A stretch of 58,637 nucleotides of DNA from CAKSIW01 sp045576435 (GCA_045576435.1 JAZNGL010000124.1:1-58637), one strand, 5' to 3'. Counted from the first letter of the stretch, positions 43,201 to 53,203 are shown. Numbers and translations are program-made. Notes: a model not told the origin generated them from the letters alone.

Positions 43201-43610
43201 TTTACATCCTCCTCGCAATCTCTACAATTTCCCAACAAAACTGTTTGTTTTTCATTAACATTAAATCTATTTTCTGACAAAATCCGCAAAAGTATTTCTT
43301 TGGATTGTTCATTATTCATATGCAACAATTTTCCGCACTTCAAGCATTTCATATGTAAATGTTCTTCACAATGCTCGCCTGCAGCAATTTGATAAATAAA
43401 TCGTCTGCTGTTTCCCTTAACTAGTCTTTTTAAAACTCCATCTTCAACCATTTTGGAAACCAACCTGTAAATTGTGCTTTTCCCCGGTGCATCAACTCCA
43501 AAAGTCTCACACAGGCGTTTTGAAAGCTCCTCTATTGTGAACTCACTTTCAAAGTTTTTTGTTAAAAAATCAGTAATTTGTTTCTTTTGAATTGTATTAT
43601 AGGAAGCCAC
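43197..43610 (-). CDS. zur: Fur-family regulator, probably Zur
   Basis: 137 residues. A winged helix-turn-helix N-terminus (EFTIEELSKRLCETFGVDAPGKSTIYRLVSKMVEDG) is followed by a dimerisation domain with His/Cys ligands: EHCEEHLHMKCLKCGKLLHM and a C-terminal NCRDCEE, the structural zinc CxxC pair. It is first in an operon with znuA, znuC and znuB and has a perfect inverted repeat over its own promoter, so autorepression is likely. Zinc specificity is inferred from linkage, not residues. Confidence 0.88.
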   Translation of the reverse strand: MASYNTIQKKQITDFLTKNFESEFTIEELSKRLCETFGVDAPGKSTIYRLVSKMVEDGVLKRLVKGNSRRFIYQIAAGEHCEEHLHMKCLKCGKLLHMNNEQSKEILLRILSENRFNVNEKQTVLLGNCRDCEEDVK

Positions 43611-43627
43611 ATTCTTCGCCCCTTCTT

Positions 43628-43650
43628 AATTTGAGAATAACTCTCAAATT
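43628..43650. promoter_or_regulatory. candidate Zur operator
   Basis: AATTTGAGA-ATAAC-TCTCAAATT, a perfect 9-5-9 inverted repeat directly downstream of the -10 of the zur-znu promoter and 18 bases before the zur start. Size and symmetry fit a Fur/Zur dimer site that would block transcription start. Confidence 0.65.
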
Positions 43651-43679
43651 ATTATATAACTATTCTCTATTTTTGTCAA
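43651..43679 (-). promoter_or_regulatory. consensus sigma-A promoter of zur-znuACB
   Basis: Perfect TTGACA (43679-43674), 17-base spacer, perfect TATAAT (43656-43651) on the minus strand, abutting the palindromic operator. The strongest promoter in the window, as expected for a tightly repressed operon. Confidence 0.88.
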
Positions 43680-43721
43680 GAATAATAATTATTTTTTTAT
43701 TATATGTTTTACATTCTATAA

Positions 43722-43930
43722 TATCATTTTTCAGCAGAAACAGCCTTTGAGGTTAGCCCCGGCAAAGAATATGGTTTGAAGCTTATAAAGTATCTTGCCG
43801 ATAATAAAGTTTATCTGCAAAACACAAGTTATGATAGCAAAATCTTTGCACCATCGACTATGGTACACATAAGGTTGAGCACATGTTAGAGCCTTGCGAG
43901 ATGAACGCTGTTGAAAAACCTGAATTCTAA
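43722..43930 (+). pseudogene. frameshifted gene remnant, unidentified
   Basis: In one frame the plus strand gives ETAFEVSPGKEYGLKLIKYL and about 30 more residues to a stop at 43887. A second frame then continues with IDYGTHKVEHMLEPCEMNAV to a stop at 43928. Both are protein-like, with better base composition than the flanking A/T-rich spacer, and neither has a start or ribosome site. It looks like the end of a lost gene with one frameshift. I do not recognise the family. The rest of the 43611-44007 gap holds the zur promoter and a terminator. Confidence 0.4.
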
Positions 43931-43944
43931 AAAATAAAGATATA

Positions 43945-43977
43945 TAAAAAACGAGGATTTTAAAAATCCTCGTTTTT
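43945..43977. terminator. bidirectional terminator after the UPF0182 gene
   Basis: AAAAACGAGGATTTT/AAAATCCTCGTTTTT stem with A and T tracts on both sides, 31 bases beyond the end of the smc-ftsY-UPF0182 unit. Confidence 0.8.
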
Positions 43978-44007
43978 ATGTTTTCACATTTTTTACATCG
44001 CCTAATA

Positions 44008-46752
44008 TTAATTATCTGTTGTTTTATTAATACTTTTTTCAAGTTCATCAATTGAACTTTCAAGCGCCTTCATTGATGTTCCAAATCCATTCCAATCATT
44101 TTTTGAAGTTGATTCCTGAACCTTTCTAAACTCTTCAACAACGCGCTTTGCCACGTCATTATATGTCAATTCAACATTAGTCTCCGGACTATTTGTTTCG
44201 ACGTTTTCTTTTGGCACATCTTCACCAAACAGCGCATAAAGAGCCTCAGAAAGAGAGCTTTTCATCACAATTTTTTCATTATACGCAACCACAACCTGTT
44301 TTAATTCAGGAAGCGTTGCCTTATTGCTTGATGCAATATAAATCGGCTCAACATAAAGAATTGAGTTGTTTATTGGAACAACAATCATATTCCCGCGTAT
44401 AACCTTTGAACCGCCCTGGCTCCAAAGATTAAGTTCCTGTGAAATCTCGGCATGTGAATTTATTCGATTTTCTATTTGCATTGGTCCATAAACATTTATA
44501 TCTTTGGGGAACTTATATATCTGCAATTTGCCATAGTCCTGCCATTCGTTTTGTACCGCAAGCCATGCCACCATATTATCTTTATTGGTGAGAGTGTATG
44601 GAATGGTCATCAGCAGTTCTTCGTTTTTCTTGCCATCAAGCCGCATCATATTATAATATGGGGCCAACTTCACCTCTTCGGTTGACGTTCCGTATCTTTC
44701 CTTTGCAATCACCCACATATCGTTCTTGTTATAAAACGCTGTTGGATTCGAAACATGATACTTACCATATACTTCTGATTGTATTTTGAACAAATATTCC
44801 GGATATTTTGAATATTTTCTAAGTCCCTCGGGCATTTCATCCTTTGAGAATAATCCGGGATATATTTCATTATAGCTCATCGCAATCGGGTCATTTTTAT
44901 CTGTTATATAAAATGTAACATCACCATTATATGCATCAACAACAACCTTGACAGAATTTCTTATATAATTGAATCTGCCATAGCTTTGCGAATAAGGATA
45001 ATTTTTCGTTGTTGTATATGCATCAACAATCCACTTAAGAGTGCCATCTGCATCTATTACCATATACGGGTCTTTATCATAGCTAAGAAACGGTGCCGCC
45101 ATTTGAATTCTCTCAATTATATTACGGTTTATGAGTATTCGGCTTTCATTCGATACTAAATCTGAAATCAGAAGTCTTACATCACCATATTTAAACGCAA
45201 ATAACATGCGATTAAATAAACTAAGCTTCAATCCGCCACTTCCGTCATATGAAAACTCAATATCTTCCTGGCCTTCAGAATAGTCAAGCTCCTTATATTT
45301 ATCGTTTCCAACAACAACATAGTCATTTGTCAGTTCACCATAATATATTCTGGGTTGAACTATTTTCTGGATACCCTCAACTGATTTTGGCGGTATATCC
45401 TTAATCAGGAACTCTGGTTGTCCTTGAGCGCTCACACGATTTATTGTGTTCATTGCAACACCAAAACCATGTGTATATCTGAGCTTTCTGTTTATATATG
45501 TGTCTGCGCTATCGCTAAGATTTTCCTTTGTTATTTCACGAGGCGTTATTGCAACTGCTGTCTTTTTACTATTAACTTCATAAGGAACAATATCAGTATC
45601 ATTAAAGCTATAATAATTTCGTATTCCCTGAATCTCATTAAGAACCGAAAGATTGGCTGAAAGGTCAAGAATACGTATATTATCAGTAACTGATTCATGT
45701 TCTTTTAAATCTCCAACCGTCAAATCATTTTTAACATCAAAAATGACCTCCGAAATCTCATCTATCCCGTATGCAGATTGAGTATATTTAATATTGTCTG
45801 AAATACTTTCTTTTTCTTTAATCACTTCATTCGGCGATACTATAACCGTTTGAACAAAAACCGCTACAACTCCTGTTAACAGCCAAAACGCAGGAAAAAT
45901 CAAAATAGTTTTTAATGCTGCTTTATTTTTTCTCCTGATAAGGAAATTTGCAGTTGCTATAATTAAAACAACAAGCAAAATTGGAGCTGCTTTATAATAT
46001 CCCAGCCAAATTGTTTTCGCAGTGAAGCCTGCGCCCTGAAGTTCTCCAAAGCTTCCATAAAGAATTTCTTCCGCCTTAAAAACATATAAAAAGCAAATTG
46101 TTAAAAGTAAAATTCCAATATTTATATAATTGTGAATAGCAATTCCTCGGAACGAAAACACCTGACGCGAACTATATCCATCTGCAGCAACTCCCAAAGC
46201 CCAATAAAATAAGGCTGAAATTGCCGTAACAAATGCCCATACTCCAAAAAGTGACTGAATTGCTGACATCAAAAAAGGTCTTTGGAACACATAGTATCCT
46301 ATTTCCTTGCTAAAAATAGGGTCTGTTTTTCCAAACCATTGCGGATTAAAAAACATCAAAAGTTCTTCATATAGAGAATTTCCAATTATTCCACCAAGAA
46401 ACAAAGCCGAAAGAACACTAATTAAAACTGAAATCCTTTTTGTTTTAATAATTCCTGCATCTATTCCAACCGACGAAACATTCATTCTCACAAATAACAA
46501 ACTCATCAGAACAGAAATAAAGATAACAGCAAAACTTGTGGCTCTGACCGAAAGCATAGCTACTAAATTGGTGAAAAACACCATTGTATATTGTTCGCCA
46601 ATCTCTTTCAATTCAACATATTCAAAAAAATATTTGCTGATATTATAGCTCAATATGGCAATGATACATGCAATAATAATCAAAATAGTTTTTTTAGAAA
46701 TACCATTGTTTTGTGGTTCTTTATCGCTTTTAAAACCTTTGATATCAATCAC
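44008..46752 (-). CDS. UPF0182-family large membrane protein
   Basis: 914 residues. About seven membrane spans occupy the first ~310 residues, with a very basic cytoplasmic loop (RRKNKAALK). A large extracytoplasmic domain follows, with the family blocks LRYTHGFGVAMNTINRVSAQGQPEFLIKDIPP and RIYYGELTNDYVVVGN. The family has no known function. Its start overlaps the ftsY stop by 4 bases (ATGA), so it is translated with ftsY and smc. The end is marked by a strong terminator. Confidence 0.9.
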   Translation of the reverse strand: MIDIKGFKSDKEPQNNGISKKTILIIIACIIAILSYNISKYFFEYVELKEIGEQYTMVFFTNLVAMLSVRATSFAVIFISVLMSLLFVRMNVSSVGIDAGIIKTKRISVLISVLSALFLGGIIGNSLYEELLMFFNPQWFGKTDPIFSKEIGYYVFQRPFLMSAIQSLFGVWAFVTAISALFYWALGVAADGYSSRQVFSFRGIAIHNYINIGILLLTICFLYVFKAEEILYGSFGELQGAGFTAKTIWLGYYKAAPILLVVLIIATANFLIRRKNKAALKTILIFPAFWLLTGVVAVFVQTVIVSPNEVIKEKESISDNIKYTQSAYGIDEISEVIFDVKNDLTVGDLKEHESVTDNIRILDLSANLSVLNEIQGIRNYYSFNDTDIVPYEVNSKKTAVAITPREITKENLSDSADTYINRKLRYTHGFGVAMNTINRVSAQGQPEFLIKDIPPKSVEGIQKIVQPRIYYGELTNDYVVVGNDKYKELDYSEGQEDIEFSYDGSGGLKLSLFNRMLFAFKYGDVRLLISDLVSNESRILINRNIIERIQMAAPFLSYDKDPYMVIDADGTLKWIVDAYTTTKNYPYSQSYGRFNYIRNSVKVVVDAYNGDVTFYITDKNDPIAMSYNEIYPGLFSKDEMPEGLRKYSKYPEYLFKIQSEVYGKYHVSNPTAFYNKNDMWVIAKERYGTSTEEVKLAPYYNMMRLDGKKNEELLMTIPYTLTNKDNMVAWLAVQNEWQDYGKLQIYKFPKDINVYGPMQIENRINSHAEISQELNLWSQGGSKVIRGNMIVVPINNSILYVEPIYIASSNKATLPELKQVVVAYNEKIVMKSSLSEALYALFGEDVPKENVETNSPETNVELTYNDVAKRVVEEFRKVQESTSKNDWNGFGTSMKALESSIDELEKSINKTTDN

Positions 46753-47672
46753 TCATCTTCCCCCTTATCAATTATCGCATTAACAAAATCTGTTGGATTA
46801 AACTCGGAAATATCTTCAATTTTTTCTCCAAGACCAATTAACTTAACCGGTATATCATATTCATTTTTAATGGCAAAAACAATTCCGCCTTTTGCCGTTC
46901 CGTCAAGCTTTGTTAAAACAATCCCTGTTATATCTGCTGCTTCTTTAAAGAGTTTAGCCTGAGAAACCGCATTTTGTCCTGTTGTTGCATCAAGCACAAG
47001 TAGTATTTCCTTTGAAGACTGCGGTAATTCTTTATCGAGAATTCTATATATTTTTTTGAGTTCCTCCATTAAGTTCTTCTTATTGTGAAGTCGTCCTGCA
47101 GTATCGCAAAGCAAAACATCTGCCTTTCTGTTTAATGACGCACGAATTGCATCATAAATAACTGCAGCAGGATCTGAACCTTCTTGTTGTTTTATGATAT
47201 CTGCACCGGCACGCTCTGCCCACACTTCAAGTTGTTCAATTGCTGCCGCTCTGAAAGTATCTGCAGCCGCAATAACAACCTTTTTCCCTTCGCTCGCATA
47301 CATGTGCGCAATCTTTCCTATTGAGGTTGTTTTTCCAACACCATTAACCCCAATAACCATAATCACCGCAGGCTGACCCTCGGTTTTGAGCGTATTGTCT
47401 CCATTTGACAAGATTTCAACTAAAATTCTGCCAAGTTCCTCTTTAATCTCTGCACTATCAGTAATTTTCTTTTCTTTTGAAGTTTCTCTGAGTCGCTCTA
47501 TTATCTCTTCTGATGTGTTAACACCAATATCTGCCATTATTAGAATTTCTTCCAATTCTTCAAAAAGCTCCTCATCAACCACCTTAAATATTTTAACAAC
47601 ATCATCCAGCTTTGAGCTGATTGCGTCCTTTGTCCTACTCAGGTTTTCTTTCAGTTTCACAAAAATACTCAT
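46749..47672 (-). CDS. ftsY: Signal recognition particle receptor FtsY
   Basis: 307 residues: an NG-domain SRP GTPase without a long acidic A domain. P-loop GVNGVGKTTSIGK, DTAGRLHNKKNLMEEL, TKLDGTAKGG and the C-terminal GLGEKIEDISEFNPTDFV. It docks ribosome-SRP complexes at the membrane. It overlaps the smc stop by one base and the UPF0182 start by 4. The smc-ftsY order is standard for Firmicutes. Confidence 0.97.
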   Translation of the reverse strand: MSIFVKLKENLSRTKDAISSKLDDVVKIFKVVDEELFEELEEILIMADIGVNTSEEIIERLRETSKEKKITDSAEIKEELGRILVEILSNGDNTLKTEGQPAVIMVIGVNGVGKTTSIGKIAHMYASEGKKVVIAAADTFRAAAIEQLEVWAERAGADIIKQQEGSDPAAVIYDAIRASLNRKADVLLCDTAGRLHNKKNLMEELKKIYRILDKELPQSSKEILLVLDATTGQNAVSQAKLFKEAADITGIVLTKLDGTAKGGIVFAIKNEYDIPVKLIGLGEKIEDISEFNPTDFVNAIIDKGEDE

Positions 47673-50600
47673 TATTCCGTCACCTCGTCAATATTAAGTG
47701 ATAAAAGCTTTGAAATTCCCCCTTCCTGCATTGTAACGCCATAGAGAATATTTGCCGCTTCCATTGTTCCTCTTCTGTGTGTCACCACAATAAACTGTGT
47801 TTTCTTGCAATATTTTTTCAAATAGTCTGCATATCTATAAACATTAACGTCATCAAGTGCCGCTTCAATCTCGTCAAGAATACAAAACGAGGTTGGCTTC
47901 ACCTTAAGTATAGCAAAAAGCAATGCTATCGCAGTAAATGCACGCTCACCACCCGACAAAAGCGTTAAGCTCTGCAGCTTTTTGCCCGGAGGTTGAGCTT
48001 CAATTTCAATGCCGCTCCCTAAAAGGTCACTCGGATTTGCAAGCGACAGATTTGCCTGACCACCACCAAATAATTCTTTAAAAACGCTATTGAAATTGCG
48101 GCTTATAATTGAGAATTGCTCAGAAAATTGCTTTTCCATAATTTTGAGCATATCGTCAATTATTTTTTCAAGCTCTGCTTTTGCTTTCTCCAAATCCTCA
48201 GTTTGCGATGTTAAGAATTCAAAACGTTCTTTAACGTCCTTATATTCTTCAATCGCATCAACATTAACATTTCCCAGAGCCTTAATTTTTCCCTTAAGCT
48301 CTGAAATTAGGCGTTTGGTCTCCTTAATGTTAACTTCCACATCACCTTTCAGTTTAACAGCTTCTGTGTAAGTGAGTTCGTATTCATCCCAAAGATGTTC
48401 AAAAATTCCGTCTAAATCAGCCTCTGCCTTAGTCTTTAAAGACTCAATTTTAACCTTTTGCTGACCAAGTCCAAAAAGTTGTTCGTTTATTTCTTTAACC
48501 CGCTTTTGATAATCCTTTGTTTTCAGGTCTGTTTCACGTCGTTTATCAGCGAGTTCTTCAAGCTCTCTATCTGTTTCAACAGAGTTTTTAGAGATTTCTT
48601 CAAGCTTCGTCTGGCATTCTTGAATTTTCGCCTTGGTTTCGGTGATTTTATCAGAAATTTCTGTTATAGCTTGTTGCTTTTCACATTTTTCTTCAAAAAT
48701 TGCTCTTTGCTCCTTGCGAACACCATCCAGTCTTTCCTGTTGAATCTCAATATCTTTTAAAACTGCATTTTTATCAATGCTTATTTTAATTAATAATTCT
48801 TGAATTTCATGTACGTTTTCTGCCAGACTTTCTGTTTCGTTCTGCTTGCTGTCAATTTCTGCTTTCAAATTTGAAATATCCTTCTCTAGCATTATTATTT
48901 CATTATTGCTTTTTTCTATATCATTATTTATCTCATTTATTCGTTCTTCTATGGTTGACATTTCATCAATTAATTGCTCACGTTCTTTATTAAAATCAGA
49001 AAAATATCTTTCACTATGTTCAAAATCAGCCTTAAGAGTTATGTATTTAGTGTTTATTGAACTAACAGTGTTGCGCTCTTCAACAAGTTTTTCTTCAAGC
49101 TTTGAGAACTCTATTGCATTTTTTTCTGTTTCAACATTGATTTCTTTAAGCGTTTCTTCTAATTTTGCAATCTCGGTTTTAAGCAATTCTATCTCAGAGG
49201 CTCTCGATAAAAATCCTGAATTATTCTTGTTGCTACCGCCACTCATAGCACCACCGGCTTGCATCACATCTCCTTCAAGTGTCACAATCTTGAATCGATG
49301 ATTGCACTTCTTAGCCATCGCAATCGCATTATCTATATTGTCAACAACAACAGTTGTTCCCAAAGTATTCTTTACAATTTTTTCATATATATCGTCATAT
49401 GAAACTAATTCTTCAGCAATTGCAATATATCCCTTCATGCTCTGTGCCATGCTCACATCGGCAATGCGCGCCTTTATGGTGGAAATTGGCATGAAGGTTG
49501 CTCTTCCCAACTTATTTTCCTTTAAATATTCAATTGCAGCCTTTGCATCTTGTTCATTATCGGTAACAATATTCTGGCTGACTGATGCTAACGCTGTTTC
49601 AATTGCAATAACATATTTTTGTTCCGTTGAAATAAGTGCTGAAAGTGGACCATGAATCTTGGCATTTTTTATGTTTCCATGCTTATATGCCATCATAACA
49701 GACTTAACAGAACGGTTATATCCTTCAAAATCATTTTCCATATCTTCAAGAACACCGTGCCTTGATGTTTTTTGACTCAATTCCGCCAAAATTGCATTCT
49801 TACGACTAGATAAATATCTTGTTGCATCACTGATTTGCTTATATTCATCCTCTGTTTTTTCTACGTTTTTCTTTGCAATATCAAGCGTTTGCTCAAGCTC
49901 TGTTAATTTGCCTTTTAATTGTTTGTTTTTTGAAGAAAGACTTTCGAAATCATCCTTTTTTGTGTCTAGTTCTGCCTTTGCTTTTTCATATCCACTCTTG
50001 AAATTGTCAATCAAAATACTATAATTGGCAATTTTGCTTTTTAAAGTATTTATTTCTGAACTCTTCTCAATTATTATGCTCTTTAATTCCTCAATATTTT
50101 CATTATCGCTTTCAAATATAGAATTTTTCTCATTAAATTCTTTTTCAGCGCTAATCTTTTTATTTTCAATCTCTATGCTATCATTTTTTAATTTTTCAAT
50201 GGTATTTACATACTCATTAACAAGCGCATCAAGCTGTTCTATGCCTCTTTCACTTTTTTGAATTTCAAGCATAATTCTTTCAATATTTTCCTGACAATGT
50301 TTGATGTCCGAATTTAACAGATTTATCTGATTGTTTTTCTCATTTGTTTCCTCAGCATTTGCTTTTTGATTTTCACGGCACGCTTCCAACCGCTCTTCAA
50401 ATTCTGCAATCTGCTCATACATTTCCTTTGTCACATTTTCAATATCATCAGCTTCGTTTGTCAAGGTGTTTATGCTTTCCAAAACTGCTTTTAAATCGCC
50501 ATCTACTTTTTCTATTTCTTTCTTTAATTTGTCAATAAGCGTAACCGAAACATTAACCTCAGCAGTTTTTAACTCTTCCCTGAACCCTAAATATTTTTTT

Positions 50601-51235
50601 GCTTTCTCCGATTGAATTCTGAGAGGTTCAAGCTGACCTTCAAGCTCGGTCATAATATCACGAACCCGAAGAAGATTATCGTTGGTTTTCTCAAGCTTTC
50701 TTTCCGCCTCATTTTTTCTATATTTATATTTGGTAATACCCGCTGCTTCTTCAAATATTTCACGTCTGTCCTCAGATTTATTGCTGAGAATTTCGTCAAT
50801 TTTTCCCTGACCAATAATTGAATAACCTTCCCTGCCAAGACCGGTGTCCATAAAAAGCTCATGAATATCCTTAAGTCTGCAAGGTGCCTTATTAATAAAA
50901 TATTCACCCTCACCGCTACGATATACTCGTCTTGTTACGGTTATTTCATCAAAATCCAATGAAATTATTCTTTCCGAATTATCCAATGTCAAAGAAACCT
51001 CAGCAAAACCCTGAGGCTTTCTTTTTTCAGACCCCGCGAATATAACATCTTCCATTCGGCTTCCTCTGAGAGTTTTAATGCTCTGTTCTCCCATAACCCA
51101 CCTGATAGCATCCGAAATATTACTTTTTCCGGAACCGTTTGGCCCCACAATCGCAGTTATTCCGGGATTGAAATCCAAATATATTTTATCTGCAAATGAT
51201 TTAAATCCAATCATTTCAACACTCTTTAGAAACAA
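47672..51235 (-). CDS. smc: Chromosome segregation protein SMC
   Basis: 1187 residues. N-terminal ATPase half with Walker A GPNGSGKSN, two long coiled coils around a hinge (about 510-680, with GGAMSGGSNKNN), and a C-terminal head with signature LLSGGERAF and Walker B FCILDEIEAALDD. It forms the condensin-like complex with ScpA/ScpB, which are not in the window. The start is TTG (51235), 7 bases after GGAGG, and reads MFLKSVEMIGFKSFADK like other SMC N-termini. A hairpin separates it from the ricT gene upstream. Confidence 0.97.
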   Translation of the reverse strand: MFLKSVEMIGFKSFADKIYLDFNPGITAIVGPNGSGKSNISDAIRWVMGEQSIKTLRGSRMEDVIFAGSEKRKPQGFAEVSLTLDNSERIISLDFDEITVTRRVYRSGEGEYFINKAPCRLKDIHELFMDTGLGREGYSIIGQGKIDEILSNKSEDRREIFEEAAGITKYKYRKNEAERKLEKTNDNLLRVRDIMTELEGQLEPLRIQSEKAKKYLGFREELKTAEVNVSVTLIDKLKKEIEKVDGDLKAVLESINTLTNEADDIENVTKEMYEQIAEFEERLEACRENQKANAEETNEKNNQINLLNSDIKHCQENIERIMLEIQKSERGIEQLDALVNEYVNTIEKLKNDSIEIENKKISAEKEFNEKNSIFESDNENIEELKSIIIEKSSEINTLKSKIANYSILIDNFKSGYEKAKAELDTKKDDFESLSSKNKQLKGKLTELEQTLDIAKKNVEKTEDEYKQISDATRYLSSRKNAILAELSQKTSRHGVLEDMENDFEGYNRSVKSVMMAYKHGNIKNAKIHGPLSALISTEQKYVIAIETALASVSQNIVTDNEQDAKAAIEYLKENKLGRATFMPISTIKARIADVSMAQSMKGYIAIAEELVSYDDIYEKIVKNTLGTTVVVDNIDNAIAMAKKCNHRFKIVTLEGDVMQAGGAMSGGSNKNNSGFLSRASEIELLKTEIAKLEETLKEINVETEKNAIEFSKLEEKLVEERNTVSSINTKYITLKADFEHSERYFSDFNKEREQLIDEMSTIEERINEINNDIEKSNNEIIMLEKDISNLKAEIDSKQNETESLAENVHEIQELLIKISIDKNAVLKDIEIQQERLDGVRKEQRAIFEEKCEKQQAITEISDKITETKAKIQECQTKLEEISKNSVETDRELEELADKRRETDLKTKDYQKRVKEINEQLFGLGQQKVKIESLKTKAEADLDGIFEHLWDEYELTYTEAVKLKGDVEVNIKETKRLISELKGKIKALGNVNVDAIEEYKDVKERFEFLTSQTEDLEKAKAELEKIIDDMLKIMEKQFSEQFSIISRNFNSVFKELFGGGQANLSLANPSDLLGSGIEIEAQPPGKKLQSLTLLSGGERAFTAIALLFAILKVKPTSFCILDEIEAALDDVNVYRYADYLKKYCKKTQFIVVTHRRGTMEAANILYGVTMQEGGISKLLSLNIDEVTE

Positions 51236-51268
51236 TTTATTACCTCCCGAATTCTTTCACAAATATAG

Positions 51269-51312
51269 AAAATGCAGAGTTCTTCTCGGTCACATCAAAG
51301 GCTCTGCATTTT
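51269..51312 (-). terminator. hairpin between the PSP1 gene and smc
   Basis: AAAATGCAGAG and CTCTGCATTTT form an 11-base perfect stem with a 22-base loop and a short T-run on the minus strand. It could attenuate transcription from the glyS-holB unit into smc. Confidence 0.5.
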
Positions 51313-51318
51313 ACTTGT

Positions 51319-52179
51319 TTATTCTTTAAGCTCGTCAGGAACTTCTTCCTCTGTTACCTCAACTTTGCCTTTTTTAATAACTTTAACATCCTTAGCGTCA
51401 AGGATTTTAAAGATTGGCTCCTCTTGTGTTCCAAATCTAACCTTAATAAGCCCTTTAAGGACAAATGTATCTGTAACAACTCCCCGTTCACTATCATATT
51501 CAATCACAGCACCTTTAAGTGGCACCTTTTTGATAAGGTCATCATATGCAGCTTGCTCATATTGAAGACAACACATAAGTCTTCCGCAGATTCCTGATAT
51601 TTTGGTAGGGTTTAATGATAAACCCTGATCCTTTGCCATTCTTATTGAAACAGAATGAAAATCATTAAGAAAAGTTGAGCAACAAAGCGCCCTTCCACAA
51701 ATACCAATTGCACCAATCGTCTTTGCCTCATCACGAACACCGATTTGTCTCAATTCAATTCTTGTTTTAAAAACGCTGGCTAAGCTCTTAACAAGCTCAC
51801 GAAAATCAATTCGGTTATCTGCCGTAAAATAAAATAAAATTTTACTGCCATCAAACGTATATTCAGTGTTCACAAGCTTCATATCAAGTTTATGCTCTTG
51901 TATTTTTTGTGATGCAATCTCAAAGGCTTCTTTTTCTTTTTCAGCATTGCTTTCAAGTTTTGAATAATCTGAACTTGTTGCCGGTCTGATTATTGGTTTA
52001 AGCGGCGCCACAATCTCAGACTCCGGCACCATTTTGTTAGAAACCGCAACAACACCAAACTCAATCCCGCGTGCGGTTTCAACAACAACCCCGCGTTCAA
52101 CCTCAAGCTTGTTCCCTTTCGGGTCAAAGTAATACACCTTTCCGGCTTTATTAAATCTAACTCCTATAACCTCTGTCAT
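51319..52179 (-). CDS. ricT: PSP1-domain protein, RicT/YaaT-like
   Basis: 286 residues. The PSP1 C-terminal domain has the Cys-rich block IGICGRALCCSTFLNDF and ISGICGRLMCCLQYEQ, which bind iron-sulfur clusters in the Bacillus RicAFT complex that works with RNase Y and the sporulation phosphorelay. The C-terminal ~45 residues are charged. It overlaps holB by 23 bases, the usual holB-yaaT order. RicA and RicF are not seen here. Confidence 0.9.
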   Translation of the reverse strand: MTEVIGVRFNKAGKVYYFDPKGNKLEVERGVVVETARGIEFGVVAVSNKMVPESEIVAPLKPIIRPATSSDYSKLESNAEKEKEAFEIASQKIQEHKLDMKLVNTEYTFDGSKILFYFTADNRIDFRELVKSLASVFKTRIELRQIGVRDEAKTIGAIGICGRALCCSTFLNDFHSVSIRMAKDQGLSLNPTKISGICGRLMCCLQYEQAAYDDLIKKVPLKGAVIEYDSERGVVTDTFVLKGLIKVRFGTQEEPIFKILDAKDVKVIKKGKVEVTEEEVPDELKE

Positions 52180-53188
52180 TTATTTCCTCCCAAAGTTCCA
52201 TCACCATACACTGTACTGCAGATGAATAACTTATATTTTTTGAAAAATAATTCTCATATTTAAAAAGAATATCAAGCATATTCAATATTGATTTTTCAGA
52301 AACATTATTGCTCAAAGACCTGATTTCCTCAATCTTATCAAAATTCATAATATTCTTTTCATCTTTTGTAGCAGTATAATATAGCAAATCTCTAAAAAAA
52401 TCTCTTAGAATATTCATGAAAAAAGACATTTTTTCTTTGTTTTTCTTAAAGAAAAGCATTGCTTCATAAATTGGAACATGATTCTCTTCCAGAAAATTCA
52501 TTACACATTTCAACGTGTCTTCTCTTAAACCTTCTGCCTCTTTATCATTCATAAGTTCAAGTGCTTTTCCTATATATCCTCCGCTCATGCAAGCCTTAAC
52601 ATGAGCTGTGTTTTCGGATATATCCTCAAATTTTGTCATCAAATATTTGCTCACCAAATCAAGATTGAGGGCATTAAATTTAAGCATTACCGCCCTTGAA
52701 AGTATGGTTGGCAAAAAGAGTTCAGAGTTATAAGTAATTAATATTATCGTGCAATATTCAGGTGGCTCCTCAAAAACCTTTAAAAGACTGTTCTGAGCAG
52801 AAACATTCATCGTTCCCGCATTTGGAACAATATATATTTTGTGCTTTGCAAGATACGGCTTAATATATATCTCGTTTTTCATATTTCGCACAGTATCAAC
52901 CAGAATATCTTTTGATTTTTTAGCCGGGTCATAAAGTTGATTTGTTATAATCCTTATATCAGGGTGGCTCATTGAATCACACATATGACACGCCCGACAA
53001 ACCCCACACGCCTCACCATAATTCGGGTTTTCGCAAACCAAAGCCTGCGCAAACGACAGTGCAGTTGTGAGTCTTCCTGAACCCTCAGCGCCTTCAAATA
53101 TATAGGCATGCCCCACACGAGCATCACATATCATACGCATGAGAGACTCTTTAATTTTATCGTGGCCAACTATATCTGAAAACAGCAC
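52157..53188 (-). CDS. holB: DNA polymerase III delta' subunit
   Basis: 343 residues. A clamp-loader AAA+ fold with zinc ligands (CGVCRACHMC) and a sensor-like LSRAVMLKFN. The P-loop reads EGAEGSGRLTTA, with Arg in place of the Lys, as expected for delta', which does not hydrolyse ATP. The start is GTG (53188) downstream of AAGGAG. It lies 15 bases after glyS and overlaps the PSP1 gene. Confidence 0.92.
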   Translation of the reverse strand: MLFSDIVGHDKIKESLMRMICDARVGHAYIFEGAEGSGRLTTALSFAQALVCENPNYGEACGVCRACHMCDSMSHPDIRIITNQLYDPAKKSKDILVDTVRNMKNEIYIKPYLAKHKIYIVPNAGTMNVSAQNSLLKVFEEPPEYCTIILITYNSELFLPTILSRAVMLKFNALNLDLVSKYLMTKFEDISENTAHVKACMSGGYIGKALELMNDKEAEGLREDTLKCVMNFLEENHVPIYEAMLFFKKNKEKMSFFMNILRDFFRDLLYYTATKDEKNIMNFDKIEEIRSLSNNVSEKSILNMLDILFKYENYFSKNISYSSAVQCMVMELWEEINDRGYRS

Positions 53189-53203
53189 TAATTTGCACTC
53201 TCC

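Noticed and set aside
52157..53188. Lys to Arg change in the HolB P-loop as a defect
   Set aside because: Delta' subunits commonly have non-functional ATP sites, so this is expected.
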